Of a stretch of 55,931 bases of DNA, positions 1 through 7,815 are shown in pieces. The first letter of the stretch is position 1, and each line of letters opens with the position of its first letter. The position numbers and the translations under genes were made by a program. The notes beneath the pieces are model-generated. The model was given only the letters and a program-made list of their open reading frames with translations. It ran no database searches and was not told the DNA's origin. This DNA is from an uncultured Bacteroidota bacterium (GTDB lineage: Bacteria; Bacteroidota; Bacteroidia; Bacteroidales; SZUA-534): NCBI GenBank assembly GCA_946186925.1, contig CAMHPA010000015.1, positions 1-55,931 on the forward strand. The letters run 5' to 3'.

Positions 1-1
1 A

Positions 2-211
2 CTTACCGGCTATAGAAATACATATTCAGCGGAACACCGGGCCAACCGTATTAATTATGCATTCCATAGTCTACTCCGATGCCTCAAAAAAACGGAAACA
101 ATTAATGGTAAACATTCTTGGCATAGGCTCATACCTATACGATTCGGCTTTCGGCTAAGCTTTTATGTGAGCTTTGCCCCGGATAATCTTATTAATATGG
201 AAGAGTCATGA
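2..211 (+). other. possible 3' end of an unidentified gene
   Basis: This frame is open from the first bases of the window to a TGA at 209-211, giving about 69 residues with no start inside the window. I recognise no motif or family. The composition is basic and aromatic and does not look strongly like a protein of this genome. A 70-codon open stretch can occur by chance, so this may be plain non-coding DNA. No other frame in bases 1-360 gives a convincing gene. The stretch from 212 to 363 holds only the deoC terminator. Confidence 0.2.
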
Positions 212-294
212 TTTCGGAGCCATCCTTGCCTAAGCACAAAAAGGTATCGGGAACTCAGTTCATGAGAGCGCAGAAAGTCTTTATTCTCCTTCAG

Positions 295-340
295 AAAAAA
301 CAAAAGGCACCAAGCAATTTTCATATACCTGATGCCTTTT
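295..340 (-). terminator. rho-independent terminator of deoC
   Basis: Complementary arms AAAAGGCA (302-309) and TGCCTTTT (333-340) are followed on the minus strand by an interrupted T run (bases 295-305 of the plus strand are A-rich). It sits just downstream of the deoC stop codon, where a terminator is expected. The loop is long (23 bases). Confidence 0.6.
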
Positions 341-363
341 CTTGTATGTACGCTTGTCTTTTT

Positions 364-1239
364 TCAGAAATACTTCACCGTCTGCACTTTGCCCGACTCA
401 ATGCTTACAATGTCCGACAGAATGTTGTTGGCCATACGGCTCGCGCCCAGGCGGAACATACGGTTGTTGAGCCATTCGTCGCCCAGAGTGGCCTCAACAA
501 TGGCCATATAGAGCAGCGCGTCCTCTGAGACGGTCATTCCGCCAGCGGGTTTGATGCCCACTTTGCGGCCAGTTTTTGCGGCGTAGGCTTTGATGGCCTC
601 ACACATCACGCTGATGGCCTCGGGCGTGGCGGCGGGCTCAAGTTTGCCTGTCGATGTCTTGATGAAATCGGCGCCAGCCTCCATTGCCACAATGCTTGCG
701 TTCCAGATGTCCTCAACCGAGCGCAGAACGCCAGTTTCCAGTATCACCTTCAGATGCGCCTTGCCCACGGCCTTGCGGATGGCGCAAATCTCGTCGAAAA
801 CGGTCTGCACATCGCCAGCGAGCCAAGCGCCCTGCGAGATTACAATGTCGATGTCGGTGGCACCAGCCTCAACGGCCATACGGCACTCCAACTCCTTCAC
901 CTCGATGAACGACTGCGATGCAGGGAAGCACGCAGCAACCGAAGCCACGCCAACGCCCTCGCATTTGAGCGTGGTGGCCACTGTCTTCACCAGCGACGGA
1001 TAGACGCAGATGGCGGCCACGTTGGGCAGGTCGGGGAAGTTGCTCTTGAAGTTGTTCACGTTTTCGGCGAAACGGGCGCCTTTGGCCTGTGTGTCAACCG
1101 AGTTGAGAGTTGTTAAATCGATAAGACTGAGAGCCAGTTTCAGGTGCTCAACATCGAACAGTTGGCGGGCACGAGTTTTGGCATCGAACACTTTCTGCTC
1201 AATGTCGGCCGCTGTGAATGGCATTGGAATGGATATCAT
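364..1239 (-). CDS. deoC: deoxyribose-phosphate aldolase
   Basis: DeoC is the class I aldolase that splits 2-deoxyribose-5-phosphate into glyceraldehyde-3-phosphate and acetaldehyde in cytosolic deoxynucleoside breakdown. The 291-residue product has the family signatures: the Schiff-base lysine in FIKTSTG (about K194), the second active-site lysine in GIKPAGG (about K230), a DIDIVI strand with the conserved aspartates near 129-131, and LKVILETG near 163-170. The length fits the longer DeoC subgroup. The start is an ATG preceded by an AT-rich repeat tract. It appears to be a single-gene unit with its own terminator; no other nucleoside catabolism gene is adjacent. Confidence 0.95.
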   Translation of the reverse strand: MISIPMPFTAADIEQKVFDAKTRARQLFDVEHLKLALSLIDLTTLNSVDTQAKGARFAENVNNFKSNFPDLPNVAAICVYPSLVKTVATTLKCEGVGVASVAACFPASQSFIEVKELECRMAVEAGATDIDIVISQGAWLAGDVQTVFDEICAIRKAVGKAHLKVILETGVLRSVEDIWNASIVAMEAGADFIKTSTGKLEPAATPEAISVMCEAIKAYAAKTGRKVGIKPAGGMTVSEDALLYMAIVEATLGDEWLNNRMFRLGASRMANNILSDIVSIESGKVQTVKYF

Positions 1240-1249
1240 AGTTGTAGGT

Positions 1250-1296
1250 TTTAAGTTTTAAGTTCTAAGTTCTAAGTTTTTGAAGTTTTAAGTTGA
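1250..1296. repeat. iterated AAGTT-type intergenic repeat
   Basis: The tract repeats TTTTAAGTT and TTCTAAGTT about six times directly upstream of the deoC start. The reverse complement of its core (AACTTAGAACTT) is the same family as the tract at 12649-12682, which also lies directly upstream of a minus-strand start codon but in the opposite orientation. No promoter motif can be read inside it. Confidence 0.6.
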
Positions 1297-1359
1297 AACG
1301 CTTCGCTGTTTAACAGGTTTAAAGATAAGTGTATTCAGCGTTCCGCATCTGCATAATTT

Positions 1360-2517
1360 TCAATCCTTCAATTTAATTTTCAATATCACATTGGCCGCAT
1401 CGCGTTCCTCGGGTTCAAGACCTTTGATATACTCCGCGTTACGCTCCAGACAGGCGTGGTACTCGGCTTGCGTTTGTTTCAGGCGGGCGTCCAAAAGGTC
1501 ATCGTGGCCTTCCAAAATCTCCGCCATTCGGCTGTTTTTGCAAACCGAATAGATGTATTTACCGTCGGTCAACATAATTGTCCCTTTTCTGAAGAAATCA
1601 ATCACAAGGTCTGACGTGCCTTGATTCTGCTTGCCATAATCGACTGATACAATGCCACTTGTATACTTATCAAGTAAACTTGCATAGCGTTTTTGGTCGA
1701 GGTTGTATGAAAAATGGATAAACCTGCCCGACTCAGCCAAATCACCGAACAAGCCGTCGTATTCAAACATCTTGTCCGACTCTTTGGTCGCGATTTCTGG
1801 CGTCAGCGGGTTAGGCATCACAAACTCGATGCATTGTGCGCTGTCGCCCAAGAGCGAGTATAGGTGATTGTCGCAGCAGTAGAAGAAACGGACGGTGTCG
1901 CCGATGGAATAGAACGGCGCTGTGGCCGACGTTCCAACATACATACGGAATGGGGGCGTGCTAAAATGCTCCGATATTGTATTGAACGACTTATCGGTCA
2001 CCAATAGGGATTTGACATCTCCCGGATGTTGAGGCGAGATGAGTGCAAAGCCGCCGCTTGCCAACGGACGTATTTCGTAACCGAAAAAGCCCTCTTCAAA
2101 TTCGTGGATTTTTCCCAAGAAATTGCAATCCTTGTCGTAAGCCAAAACTTTGTACCACGAACCTTGCAAACAGATTGTGTCGCCAATGCAAAACATTGTG
2201 TTATACATTGTTATCTCGCCTGGACCGTTGCCTTTGATTGTCCGCGCCGACACTCTATCACCCGTCTGTTTGTCGAAACAAATCAAACGGATCTGACTGT
2301 ATTCCAGCACATAGAAATAGTTGTCACCGACGGCCATTTCGGGGAATTGGACTAACGACCAGTCGTCGTCCATTTGCAGGTTCATCACTGAGATTGACTC
2401 CACATTGTTGGCAAAAGCCTCTGCGTCAACTGTTCCTGGGAGTTCCACACGGTCTTTGCTGTTGCAGGCCATCATTGTGGCGCAGATGGCGGTAATGGTT
2501 AAAAGTTTGTGGTTCAT
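1360..2517 (-). CDS. 6-bladed beta-propeller lipoprotein
   Basis: The 385-residue product starts with a lipoprotein signal peptide (MMAC lipobox, cysteine at about residue 18) and then shows successive beta-rich blades such as VGDNYFYVLE, LICFDKQTGD and the GNGPGEI turn. This pattern is typical of the Bacteroidota 6-bladed beta-propeller lipoproteins, whose function is mostly unknown. It is probably exported and anchored in the periplasm or outer membrane. The C-terminal 60 residues are charged and helical (EGHDDLLDARLKQ onward), outside the propeller. The gene stands alone between deoC and the OmpA-like gene; no SusC/D or regulator is adjacent. Confidence 0.75.
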   Translation of the reverse strand: MNHKLLTITAICATMMACNSKDRVELPGTVDAEAFANNVESISVMNLQMDDDWSLVQFPEMAVGDNYFYVLEYSQIRLICFDKQTGDRVSARTIKGNGPGEITMYNTMFCIGDTICLQGSWYKVLAYDKDCNFLGKIHEFEEGFFGYEIRPLASGGFALISPQHPGDVKSLLVTDKSFNTISEHFSTPPFRMYVGTSATAPFYSIGDTVRFFYCCDNHLYSLLGDSAQCIEFVMPNPLTPEIATKESDKMFEYDGLFGDLAESGRFIHFSYNLDQKRYASLLDKYTSGIVSVDYGKQNQGTSDLVIDFFRKGTIMLTDGKYIYSVCKNSRMAEILEGHDDLLDARLKQTQAEYHACLERNAEYIKGLEPEERDAANVILKIKLKD

Positions 2518-2676
2518 TTTGTTGTGGTATTAAATTGTTTTCGTTAGCGCCTTAATGTGCGGATTTTTTAGAAATTTTTATTCAAAAACCATTATAAAAT
2601 TTTAATAATCAATTTTTTATAAATTTTGTTTCAAATTTTCTTTCAATTTCCCGCGAAGCGGCATCCTTTCATATAT

Positions 2677-2698
2677 GAGACGGTGCACGCACCGTCTC
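2677..2698. repeat. palindromic REP-like element, copy 1
   Basis: A perfect inverted repeat with arms GAGACGGTGC (2677-2686) and GCACCGTCTC (2689-2698) and a 2-base spacer, followed by TACCG. A related hairpin followed by the same TACCG is at 52091-52112, and a third related one lies inside a coding region at 32349-32368. The rest of the 2518-2713 gap is very AT-rich and I see no gene in it. The hairpin lies just downstream of the OmpA-family gene stop, so it could also act on that transcript's 3' end, but there is no T run. Confidence 0.7.
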
Positions 2699-2713
2699 TA
2701 CCGCAACTGCGTA

Positions 2714-3739
2714 TCAATTCGTTTCCAAAATACGGAAAATCTCGTCGAGTTTCGGTGTCAGGATGATTTCGGTGCGGCGGTTTTTGGCGCGGGCCTCGGC
2801 GGTTTTGGCAGGATCGATTGGCGCGTACTGCGAACGGCCTGCAGCCGACACACGCTTGGGGTTGATTTTGCCGTCGGCAATTAGCAACTTGACGATGGCT
2901 GTGGCGCGCTTGGCGCTCAAATCCCAGTTGTCCTGAATGTCGCCAGTGCCTTTCATCGGCACGTCGTCGGTGTGGCCTTCAATCAGGATGTTCACATCGG
3001 TGTTGTTGGCCAGAACGCCTGCAATCTGCTTGATGGCCGACTGTCCTTTGGGGTCAACGTCCCACTTGCCCGACTTGAAGAGCAGTTTCTCGTCCATAGT
3101 CACATAAACCTTGCCGTTGCGCTGCTCCACGGTCAGCCCCTTGTCCTCGAAACCGAGCAGAGCCTGACTGATTTTATGCTTCAGCGCGCGAACCGATGAG
3201 TCTTTCTGATTCAGAATATTCTCCAACTCCTGCACGCGGCGGTTCTTCTCGGCCAACTCGCGGCGTTGGGCGTTAAGGTTCGAGTCGAGAGCCACCAGAA
3301 TGGCGTCGCGCTCTTCGAGTTCCTGCTGCTTGGCTTTCAGGTCGCGCTCCTTCTCAAGCAAATCCTGTTTCGACACCTGAAGGTCGGCCATCAGTTGGCG
3401 AAGTTCGGCCTCGTTGTTTGTGGTCTGCTTGTCGGTCTCGTCGCTCAAGTCGTCGTACATTGTTTTGAACACCTTGTATTGCTTTTTGTAGAACTGCGCC
3501 GAGTCGCGGATGGTGGTTTTGGTTGTAGCCTCCTTCTCGAGTTTCTTGTTGAGTTCCTCAACCTTTGCCTCAAGTTCGGTGGTTTGCACGGTCAGGTCCT
3601 CGTTCAGGCTTTTGATTGAGTCGCGCTCGTTGCAGATGGCCACGTTCTTCTCCTTCAACTCCTGAAACTGTTTCGACGGCACGCACGCTGTGAGTCCTGC
3701 AAGTGCTGTAGCCATCACTATTTTGCTAAATTTCGACAT
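2714..3739 (-). CDS. OmpA-family peptidoglycan-binding lipoprotein with long coiled coil
   Basis: The 341-residue protein has a lipoprotein signal (GLTACVP, cysteine near residue 19), a long charged coiled coil over about residues 25-200 (many E, K, L, Q heptads), and a C-terminal OmpA/MotB domain from about 210 to 335. The OmpA domain shows LIEGHTDDVP, the NWDLSAKRA helix and NRRTEIIL, which carry the conserved aspartate and arginine that bind meso-diaminopimelate in the family. The likely role is to tether the outer membrane to peptidoglycan across the periplasm. It is separated from the S46 peptidase upstream by a terminator, so it is a single-gene unit. Confidence 0.85.
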   Translation of the reverse strand: MSKFSKIVMATALAGLTACVPSKQFQELKEKNVAICNERDSIKSLNEDLTVQTTELEAKVEELNKKLEKEATTKTTIRDSAQFYKKQYKVFKTMYDDLSDETDKQTTNNEAELRQLMADLQVSKQDLLEKERDLKAKQQELEERDAILVALDSNLNAQRRELAEKNRRVQELENILNQKDSSVRALKHKISQALLGFEDKGLTVEQRNGKVYVTMDEKLLFKSGKWDVDPKGQSAIKQIAGVLANNTDVNILIEGHTDDVPMKGTGDIQDNWDLSAKRATAIVKLLIADGKINPKRVSAAGRSQYAPIDPAKTAEARAKNRRTEIILTPKLDEIFRILETN

Positions 3740-3788
3740 AGATATGTTTGATAATTAAACGGTTCGGCCAAGCGGTCGAATCCAACCA

Positions 3789-3829
3789 TAAAAATAAAGC
3801 GGCGGGAAAGCGCTTTTCGCTCCCGCCGC
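3789..3829 (-). terminator. terminator of the S46 peptidase gene
   Basis: Strong inverted repeat GCGGCGGGA (3799-3807) and TCCCGCCGC (3821-3829), with a further nested complementarity in the loop, followed on the minus strand by TTTATTTTTA. It lies about 40 bases past the stop codon of the S46 peptidase gene and before the OmpA-family gene. Confidence 0.8.
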
Positions 3830-3870
3830 AGAATTTATCAACCGATGGTTGTTTACGAGATTTTCTTTGT

Positions 3871-6030
3871 TTACTCCACAAACTTCATCTCACTAATCAG
3901 GTTCTGCGCATCAAAGTATTTGTCGAGAATGAGCAGCACGTAGCGGATATCAACGGCAATGCACTTTTGCAGTTCGGGCTCAAAGGCGATGTCGCCGCTC
4001 ATAGCTTCCCAGTTGCCGTCGAAGGCAAGGCCGATGAGCTCGCCGCGGGCGTTCATCACAGGGCTGCCAGAGTTGCCGCCGGTAATATCGTTGTTGGTTG
4101 TGAAGCAGACGTTCAGCGAGCCGTCGGGGTTGCCATAGCGGCCGTAATCCTTCTTCTGCCAAATCTCTTTGAGTTTGGCCGGCACGTTGAACTCGCGTAC
4201 TGTCGGGTCCTCTTTTTCCATCACGCCGTCGAGCGTGGTCTTGTAATCATAGGTAACGGCGTCGGCGGGGTGGTATCCGGCCACTGTGCCGTAAGTCAGA
4301 CGCATAGTGCTGTTGGCGTCGGGGCTGAAGAGTTTGTCGGGATACATCTCCATCAGTCCGGCCACAAAGAGGCGCATTCCCTCGGCCAGTTTGTCGCCGC
4401 CATCAACGCATTGGTAGTAAAGCTGCGAGTAGAGGTCGTAGCTGCTGCCGCCAGCCACAAGCAACGGGTCGGCACTGATGGCTTTTGTGGTGGGTTTGGC
4501 GGCAAGAGCATCGAATTTGGCCCTGTCGCAGAACGCCGATTTGGCAAACGCATTATCGACAAATTTATCAATATTACCCTTGTATTTACCTAATACTGTT
4601 TTGGTTATGTATTCGGGATAGAATTCCGGCTCAACATTTTTAATGAACAGCCGAATCATCTCTTTCGTTGTTGCGCGATCAACCTCGCGGTTGTAGTCTT
4701 TGAAGAACTCGTCGGCACGCTCGCGCAGAGCCTCGCGGGCTTTCTGAATCTCCTCAGGGTCGGTTTTGGGGTCGGCCAGCTTGTTCAAATTCGACTCGCA
4801 ACGCTTTGCAAAATAAGCCGATTCCATTCCATACAGCTGGCTTTCAACAATATAAGTGATAGCCTTATCGTATGCCGCATTCTGAATCACACCGTCTTCA
4901 ATCAAGTCCAGAGCTTTGCCGTACTTTGCTTTGCGCGACTCGTCGGCAGCCACCCATTTGGTGAAAGCCGCCTCCTGCTCACGCTTCTTATCAACAACGT
5001 GGAGCCGCTTCAGACCGCGGTTCTGGCCGATTGAGTATTTCCAGTAGTTCGACGACCGTGCGAATTTCGAGGCATACTGAATTCTGATTTTCGGGTCCTC
5101 GTTCATAAAACTCTCCCACACGTCCTGCTTGGCGCCGCGCACAAAGGCACGCACGTCGTTGGTGGCGGTCATCTCGTTCTCGGTCTCCCACGACGAGAAG
5201 AACCGGTCGGTTGAGCCGGGATAGCCCATCACAAAGGCAAAATCGTTCTCCTTGTATCCGTCGAGCGAGATGGGCAGGAAATGCTTCGGTTTGTAGGGCA
5301 CGTTCTCCTCCGAATATTCGGCCGGAGTGCCGTCAGGAGCGCAGTAAACGCGGAACATCGAGAAATCGCCCGTATGACGCGGCCACATCCAGTTGTCGGT
5401 GTCGGCTCCGTATTTGCCAACCGACTCAGGCGGAGCGGCCACCAGTCGTACATCGTTATAAACCTCATACACAAACAGATAGTACTGATTACCAAAGTAG
5501 AAACTTTCCACCTCGGCCGTATAGAGCGAGTCCTTTTGAGCCTCATCAATAATCAGTTGGCTGAGCGAATCGACAACAATGTCGCGCTGCTCCTCGTTGG
5601 AGCCCTCGGCAATCTGGCTTACAATGCGCTCCGTCACATCCACGACGCGCACCAGCACCCACGCCGACTTTCCGGGATTGGCCAGCTCCTCGTCTTTGCT
5701 TCTGGCCACGAAACCATTGGTGAGCAGGTCGTTCTCAATGGTGCTGTGGCTCTGAATCTCGCCGTAGCCGCAGTGGTGGTTGGTCATCAGCAGGCCCTCG
5801 GCCGACACAAACGAGGCCGTGCAGCTTCCGCCGTCCAATGCCACAATGGCGTCTTTCACGCAGGCGCTGTTGATGTTGTAGATGTCATCGGCCGTGAGCT
5901 GGAACCCGAGTTCGGTCATTGTGGCCATATTTTTCTCAAGAAGAATCGGCAGCCACATTCCCTCGTCGGCGCGCGACACGAACGGGCTTGCCATCAGTGC
6001 TGAAACCAGCAGTAATGATATTTTTCGCAT
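3871..6030 (-). CDS. S46 family dipeptidyl peptidase, DPP7-like
   Basis: S46 enzymes are exported serine exopeptidases that release dipeptides from oligopeptides in the Bacteroidota periplasm. The 719-residue protein has a cleavable signal (cleavage probably after VSRA), the catalytic histidine in TNHHCG (H85), the aspartate in HTGDFS, and the serine in GNSGSP (about S654). Eighteen residues after that serine lies glycine in FDGNW. In Porphyromonas gingivalis this position is Gly673 in DPP7, which prefers hydrophobic P1 residues, and Arg673 in DPP11, which is specific for Asp/Glu. The Gly therefore points to DPP7-type specificity; this assignment is an inference. The length matches the family. 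It is a single-gene unit with its own promoter and terminator. Confidence 0.93.
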   Translation of the reverse strand: MRKISLLLVSALMASPFVSRADEGMWLPILLEKNMATMTELGFQLTADDIYNINSACVKDAIVALDGGSCTASFVSAEGLLMTNHHCGYGEIQSHSTIENDLLTNGFVARSKDEELANPGKSAWVLVRVVDVTERIVSQIAEGSNEEQRDIVVDSLSQLIIDEAQKDSLYTAEVESFYFGNQYYLFVYEVYNDVRLVAAPPESVGKYGADTDNWMWPRHTGDFSMFRVYCAPDGTPAEYSEENVPYKPKHFLPISLDGYKENDFAFVMGYPGSTDRFFSSWETENEMTATNDVRAFVRGAKQDVWESFMNEDPKIRIQYASKFARSSNYWKYSIGQNRGLKRLHVVDKKREQEAAFTKWVAADESRKAKYGKALDLIEDGVIQNAAYDKAITYIVESQLYGMESAYFAKRCESNLNKLADPKTDPEEIQKAREALRERADEFFKDYNREVDRATTKEMIRLFIKNVEPEFYPEYITKTVLGKYKGNIDKFVDNAFAKSAFCDRAKFDALAAKPTTKAISADPLLVAGGSSYDLYSQLYYQCVDGGDKLAEGMRLFVAGLMEMYPDKLFSPDANSTMRLTYGTVAGYHPADAVTYDYKTTLDGVMEKEDPTVREFNVPAKLKEIWQKKDYGRYGNPDGSLNVCFTTNNDITGGNSGSPVMNARGELIGLAFDGNWEAMSGDIAFEPELQKCIAVDIRYVLLILDKYFDAQNLISEMKFVE

Positions 6031-6067
6031 TTTTTTAGTGGTATTATTGTTTATTATAAAAACTCGC

Positions 6068-6075
6068 CAAAGGTA
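6068..6075 (-). promoter_or_regulatory. -7 promoter element of the S46 peptidase gene
   Basis: TACCTTTG on the minus strand matches the Bacteroidota -7 consensus TAnnTTTG, 38 bases upstream of the start codon. No clear TTTG -33 element is present at the usual distance. Confidence 0.45.
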
Positions 6076-6109
6076 TTATTGGCGGCGAAAAAATGTATAA
6101 TTATTCATA

Positions 6110-6168
6110 AAAATATTTTTCCCGATAGCCGCAAAGCGTTGTTTTTCGCATAAGCTGTATCGGGAAAA
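6110..6168 (-). terminator. probable terminator of the mrp gene
   Basis: Perfect 11-base arms TTTTCCCGATA (6117-6127) and TATCGGGAAAA (6158-6168) enclose a 30-base loop, with ATATTTTT following on the minus strand. It lies 20 bases beyond the mrp stop codon. The loop is long for a classic terminator. Confidence 0.5.
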
Positions 6169-6187
6169 TGTTGATTTAAAGCAATTT

Positions 6188-7282
6188 CTATTTTTTCTTA
6201 ACCTCAACCTTGCGCGTGGCGGCAAGATTGCTGTTGCGGTAGTCGATGGCGGCCATCACATTGTCGGCAAGGGTGTGGAAGTAGCCGCCCACAATGCTTG
6301 TGCTGTCGAGCGCCGCCGGCTGACCGTTGTCGCCGCCTTCGCGAACACTCTGCACAATTGGTATCTGGCCAAGAAAGTTCACACCCTCGGTCTCGGCCAG
6401 CCGCTTGCAACCGCCGTTGCCAAAGATGAAATATTTGTTTTCGGGCAGTTCGGCAGGTGTGAACCACGCCATATTCTCAACCAGGCCCAATACCGGCACG
6501 CCAACTTTCTCGTTGCGGAACATATTCATCCCCTTCAGGGCATCGGCCAGAGCCACATCCTGCGGCGTGCTGACAATGATTGCGCCCGTTACGGCAAGCA
6601 TTTGAATGATGGCCAGATGAATGTCGCCTGTTCCGGGAGGCATATCGATGAGCAGATAGTCGAGGTCGCCCCAGGCACCCTCCATAATCATCTGCTTGAG
6701 GGCGCTGGTGGCCATCGGGCCGCGCCATACAAGAGCGTCTTTGGCATTCACAAAAAAGCCGATGGAGAGCAGCTTGACACCATATTTCTCAACCGGCACA
6801 ATCAGCTTCTCGTCGTTGGCCATCGGGCGTGCGTCGGGCAGGTCGAACATAAGCGGAATCGATGGTCCGTAAATGTCGGCGTCCACAAGGCCCACTTTGG
6901 CGCCCTTCTGCGCAAGCGCAACAGCCAGATTGACGGCCACGGTGGATTTACCCACGCCGCCTTTGCCTGAGGCCACAGCAATAATGTTCTTAACATCGCG
7001 CAGGCCGTTCGGCTCGTCGTCCTCGGTTTCGGGTTTCGACTGCACCTTGATGTTGCCGCGCACGCTGATGCCGCTGATGGCAGCCTCAAGCGCCTCGACG
7101 CAGTTCTGTTTGAGCAGGGCGATGTTGGTGCTCTCCTTCTTGCCAATCATCAGCGTGAAGCCGACGTTCGGGCCATCGATTTCGAGCCCTTGAACCATTC
7201 CCAACTGAATTATGTCTCGTTTGAGTTCGGGGTGGACAACCGTCCGCAGCACGCCGAACACTTGTGCAGGTGTGATTTCCAT
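6188..7282 (-). CDS. mrp: Mrp/NBP35-family Fe-S cluster carrier ATPase
   Basis: Mrp (ApbC) proteins are cytosolic P-loop ATPases that carry and transfer Fe-S clusters to apoproteins. The 364-residue protein has an N-terminal MIP18/DUF59 domain (about residues 1-80) and the MinD-like ATPase domain with the deviant Walker [11 protein letters not shown] (about 105-114), VDADIYGPS and DMPPGTGD. The CxxC that many Mrp proteins use to bridge the cluster is not visible: the region reads [16 protein letters not shown] with a single later cysteine in GGCKRL. As I remember them, Bacteroidota Mrp sequences share this, so it is a lineage trait rather than damage. A good promoter lies upstream. Confidence 0.92.
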   Translation of the reverse strand: MEITPAQVFGVLRTVVHPELKRDIIQLGMVQGLEIDGPNVGFTLMIGKKESTNIALLKQNCVEALEAAISGISVRGNIKVQSKPETEDDEPNGLRDVKNIIAVASGKGGVGKSTVAVNLAVALAQKGAKVGLVDADIYGPSIPLMFDLPDARPMANDEKLIVPVEKYGVKLLSIGFFVNAKDALVWRGPMATSALKQMIMEGAWGDLDYLLIDMPPGTGDIHLAIIQMLAVTGAIIVSTPQDVALADALKGMNMFRNEKVGVPVLGLVENMAWFTPAELPENKYFIFGNGGCKRLAETEGVNFLGQIPIVQSVREGGDNGQPAALDSTSIVGGYFHTLADNVMAAIDYRNSNLAATRKVEVKKK

Positions 7283-7301
7283 ACTCTTTTATTTGTGCGG
7301 G

Positions 7302-7331
7302 CAAAGATAGTTTATTAGGTGCAAGATGCAA
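7302..7331 (-). promoter_or_regulatory. promoter of mrp
   Basis: Minus-strand TATCTTTG (7302-7309) matches the -7 consensus, with TTG (7329-7331) 19 bases upstream as a -33 element. The predicted start leaves a 5' leader of about 15 bases. Confidence 0.55.
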
Positions 7332-7492
7332 TCAGGTTTTATGAATGCCATTAAGCTGCAAGAGCACCCGGCCGTTCTCTTATGCAGATATTGTCTTGTT
7401 GGTCATCAGTTGTTTAAAACCTGAAACCCAACAAATTACACATCTCTCGTCTAACTCATTTTCCACTCTGTTCAACTTTTTTTGCCAAACTA

Positions 7493-7522
7493 TTTGGCGG
7501 TTTCAATTTTTTTGTACTTTTG
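7493..7522 (+). promoter_or_regulatory. promoter of tRNA-Phe
   Basis: TTTG (7493-7496), 18 bases of spacer, then TACTTTTG (7515-7522): both elements of the Bacteroidota housekeeping promoter at the right spacing, 20 bases before the tRNA 5' end. Confidence 0.7.
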
Positions 7523-7542
7523 CACCGCTCTTAAGCAAATGG

Positions 7543-7615
7543 GGTGCCATAGCTCAGTTGGTAGAGCAAAGGACTGAAAATCCTTGTGTCCCTGGTTCGA
7601 TTCCCGGTGGCACCA
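7543..7615 (+). tRNA. tRNA-Phe (GAA)
   Basis: A complete cloverleaf can be folded by eye: acceptor stem GGTGCCA with TGGCACC, D arm AGCTCAGTTGGTAGAGC, anticodon loop CTGAAAA with anticodon GAA, and T loop TTCGATT. The discriminator is A at 7615. The CCA end is not encoded. A promoter precedes it and a terminator follows it. Confidence 0.97.
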
Positions 7616-7617
7616 CA

Positions 7618-7650
7618 CAAAAAGAGAACTCTCAAACGGGTTCTCTTTTT
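7618..7650 (+). terminator. terminator of tRNA-Phe
   Basis: Arms AAAGAGAAC (7621-7629) and GTTCTCTTT (7640-7648) are followed by a run of T. It closes the tRNA transcript before the ammonia-lyase operon. Confidence 0.75.
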
Positions 7651-7772
7651 TGTTTTTAGGAGGTTTTGCTGGCGGATTCCAATCGCCGCACATTATAATA
7701 TTAAGCACAAACCCGCTGAAACAGGGCAAACCAATTGATTTTTTATCGGCATATAACGAAAGATTAAAATTC

Positions 7773-7780
7773 TATATTTG
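7773..7780 (+). promoter_or_regulatory. -7 element of the ammonia-lyase operon
   Basis: TATATTTG matches TAnnTTTG exactly, 35 bases before the first start codon of the four-gene operon. No TTTG is present 18-21 bases upstream, so the promoter may be weak or factor-dependent. Confidence 0.45.
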
Positions 7781-7815
7781 CAGACTTATTAAACAGACGC
7801 GCTATACTCACAAAA

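Noticed and set aside
208-528. Plus-strand open frame of 106 codons
   Set aside because: It overlaps the deoC terminator and the 3' end of deoC and has no recognisable domain. It is a shadow of the real gene.
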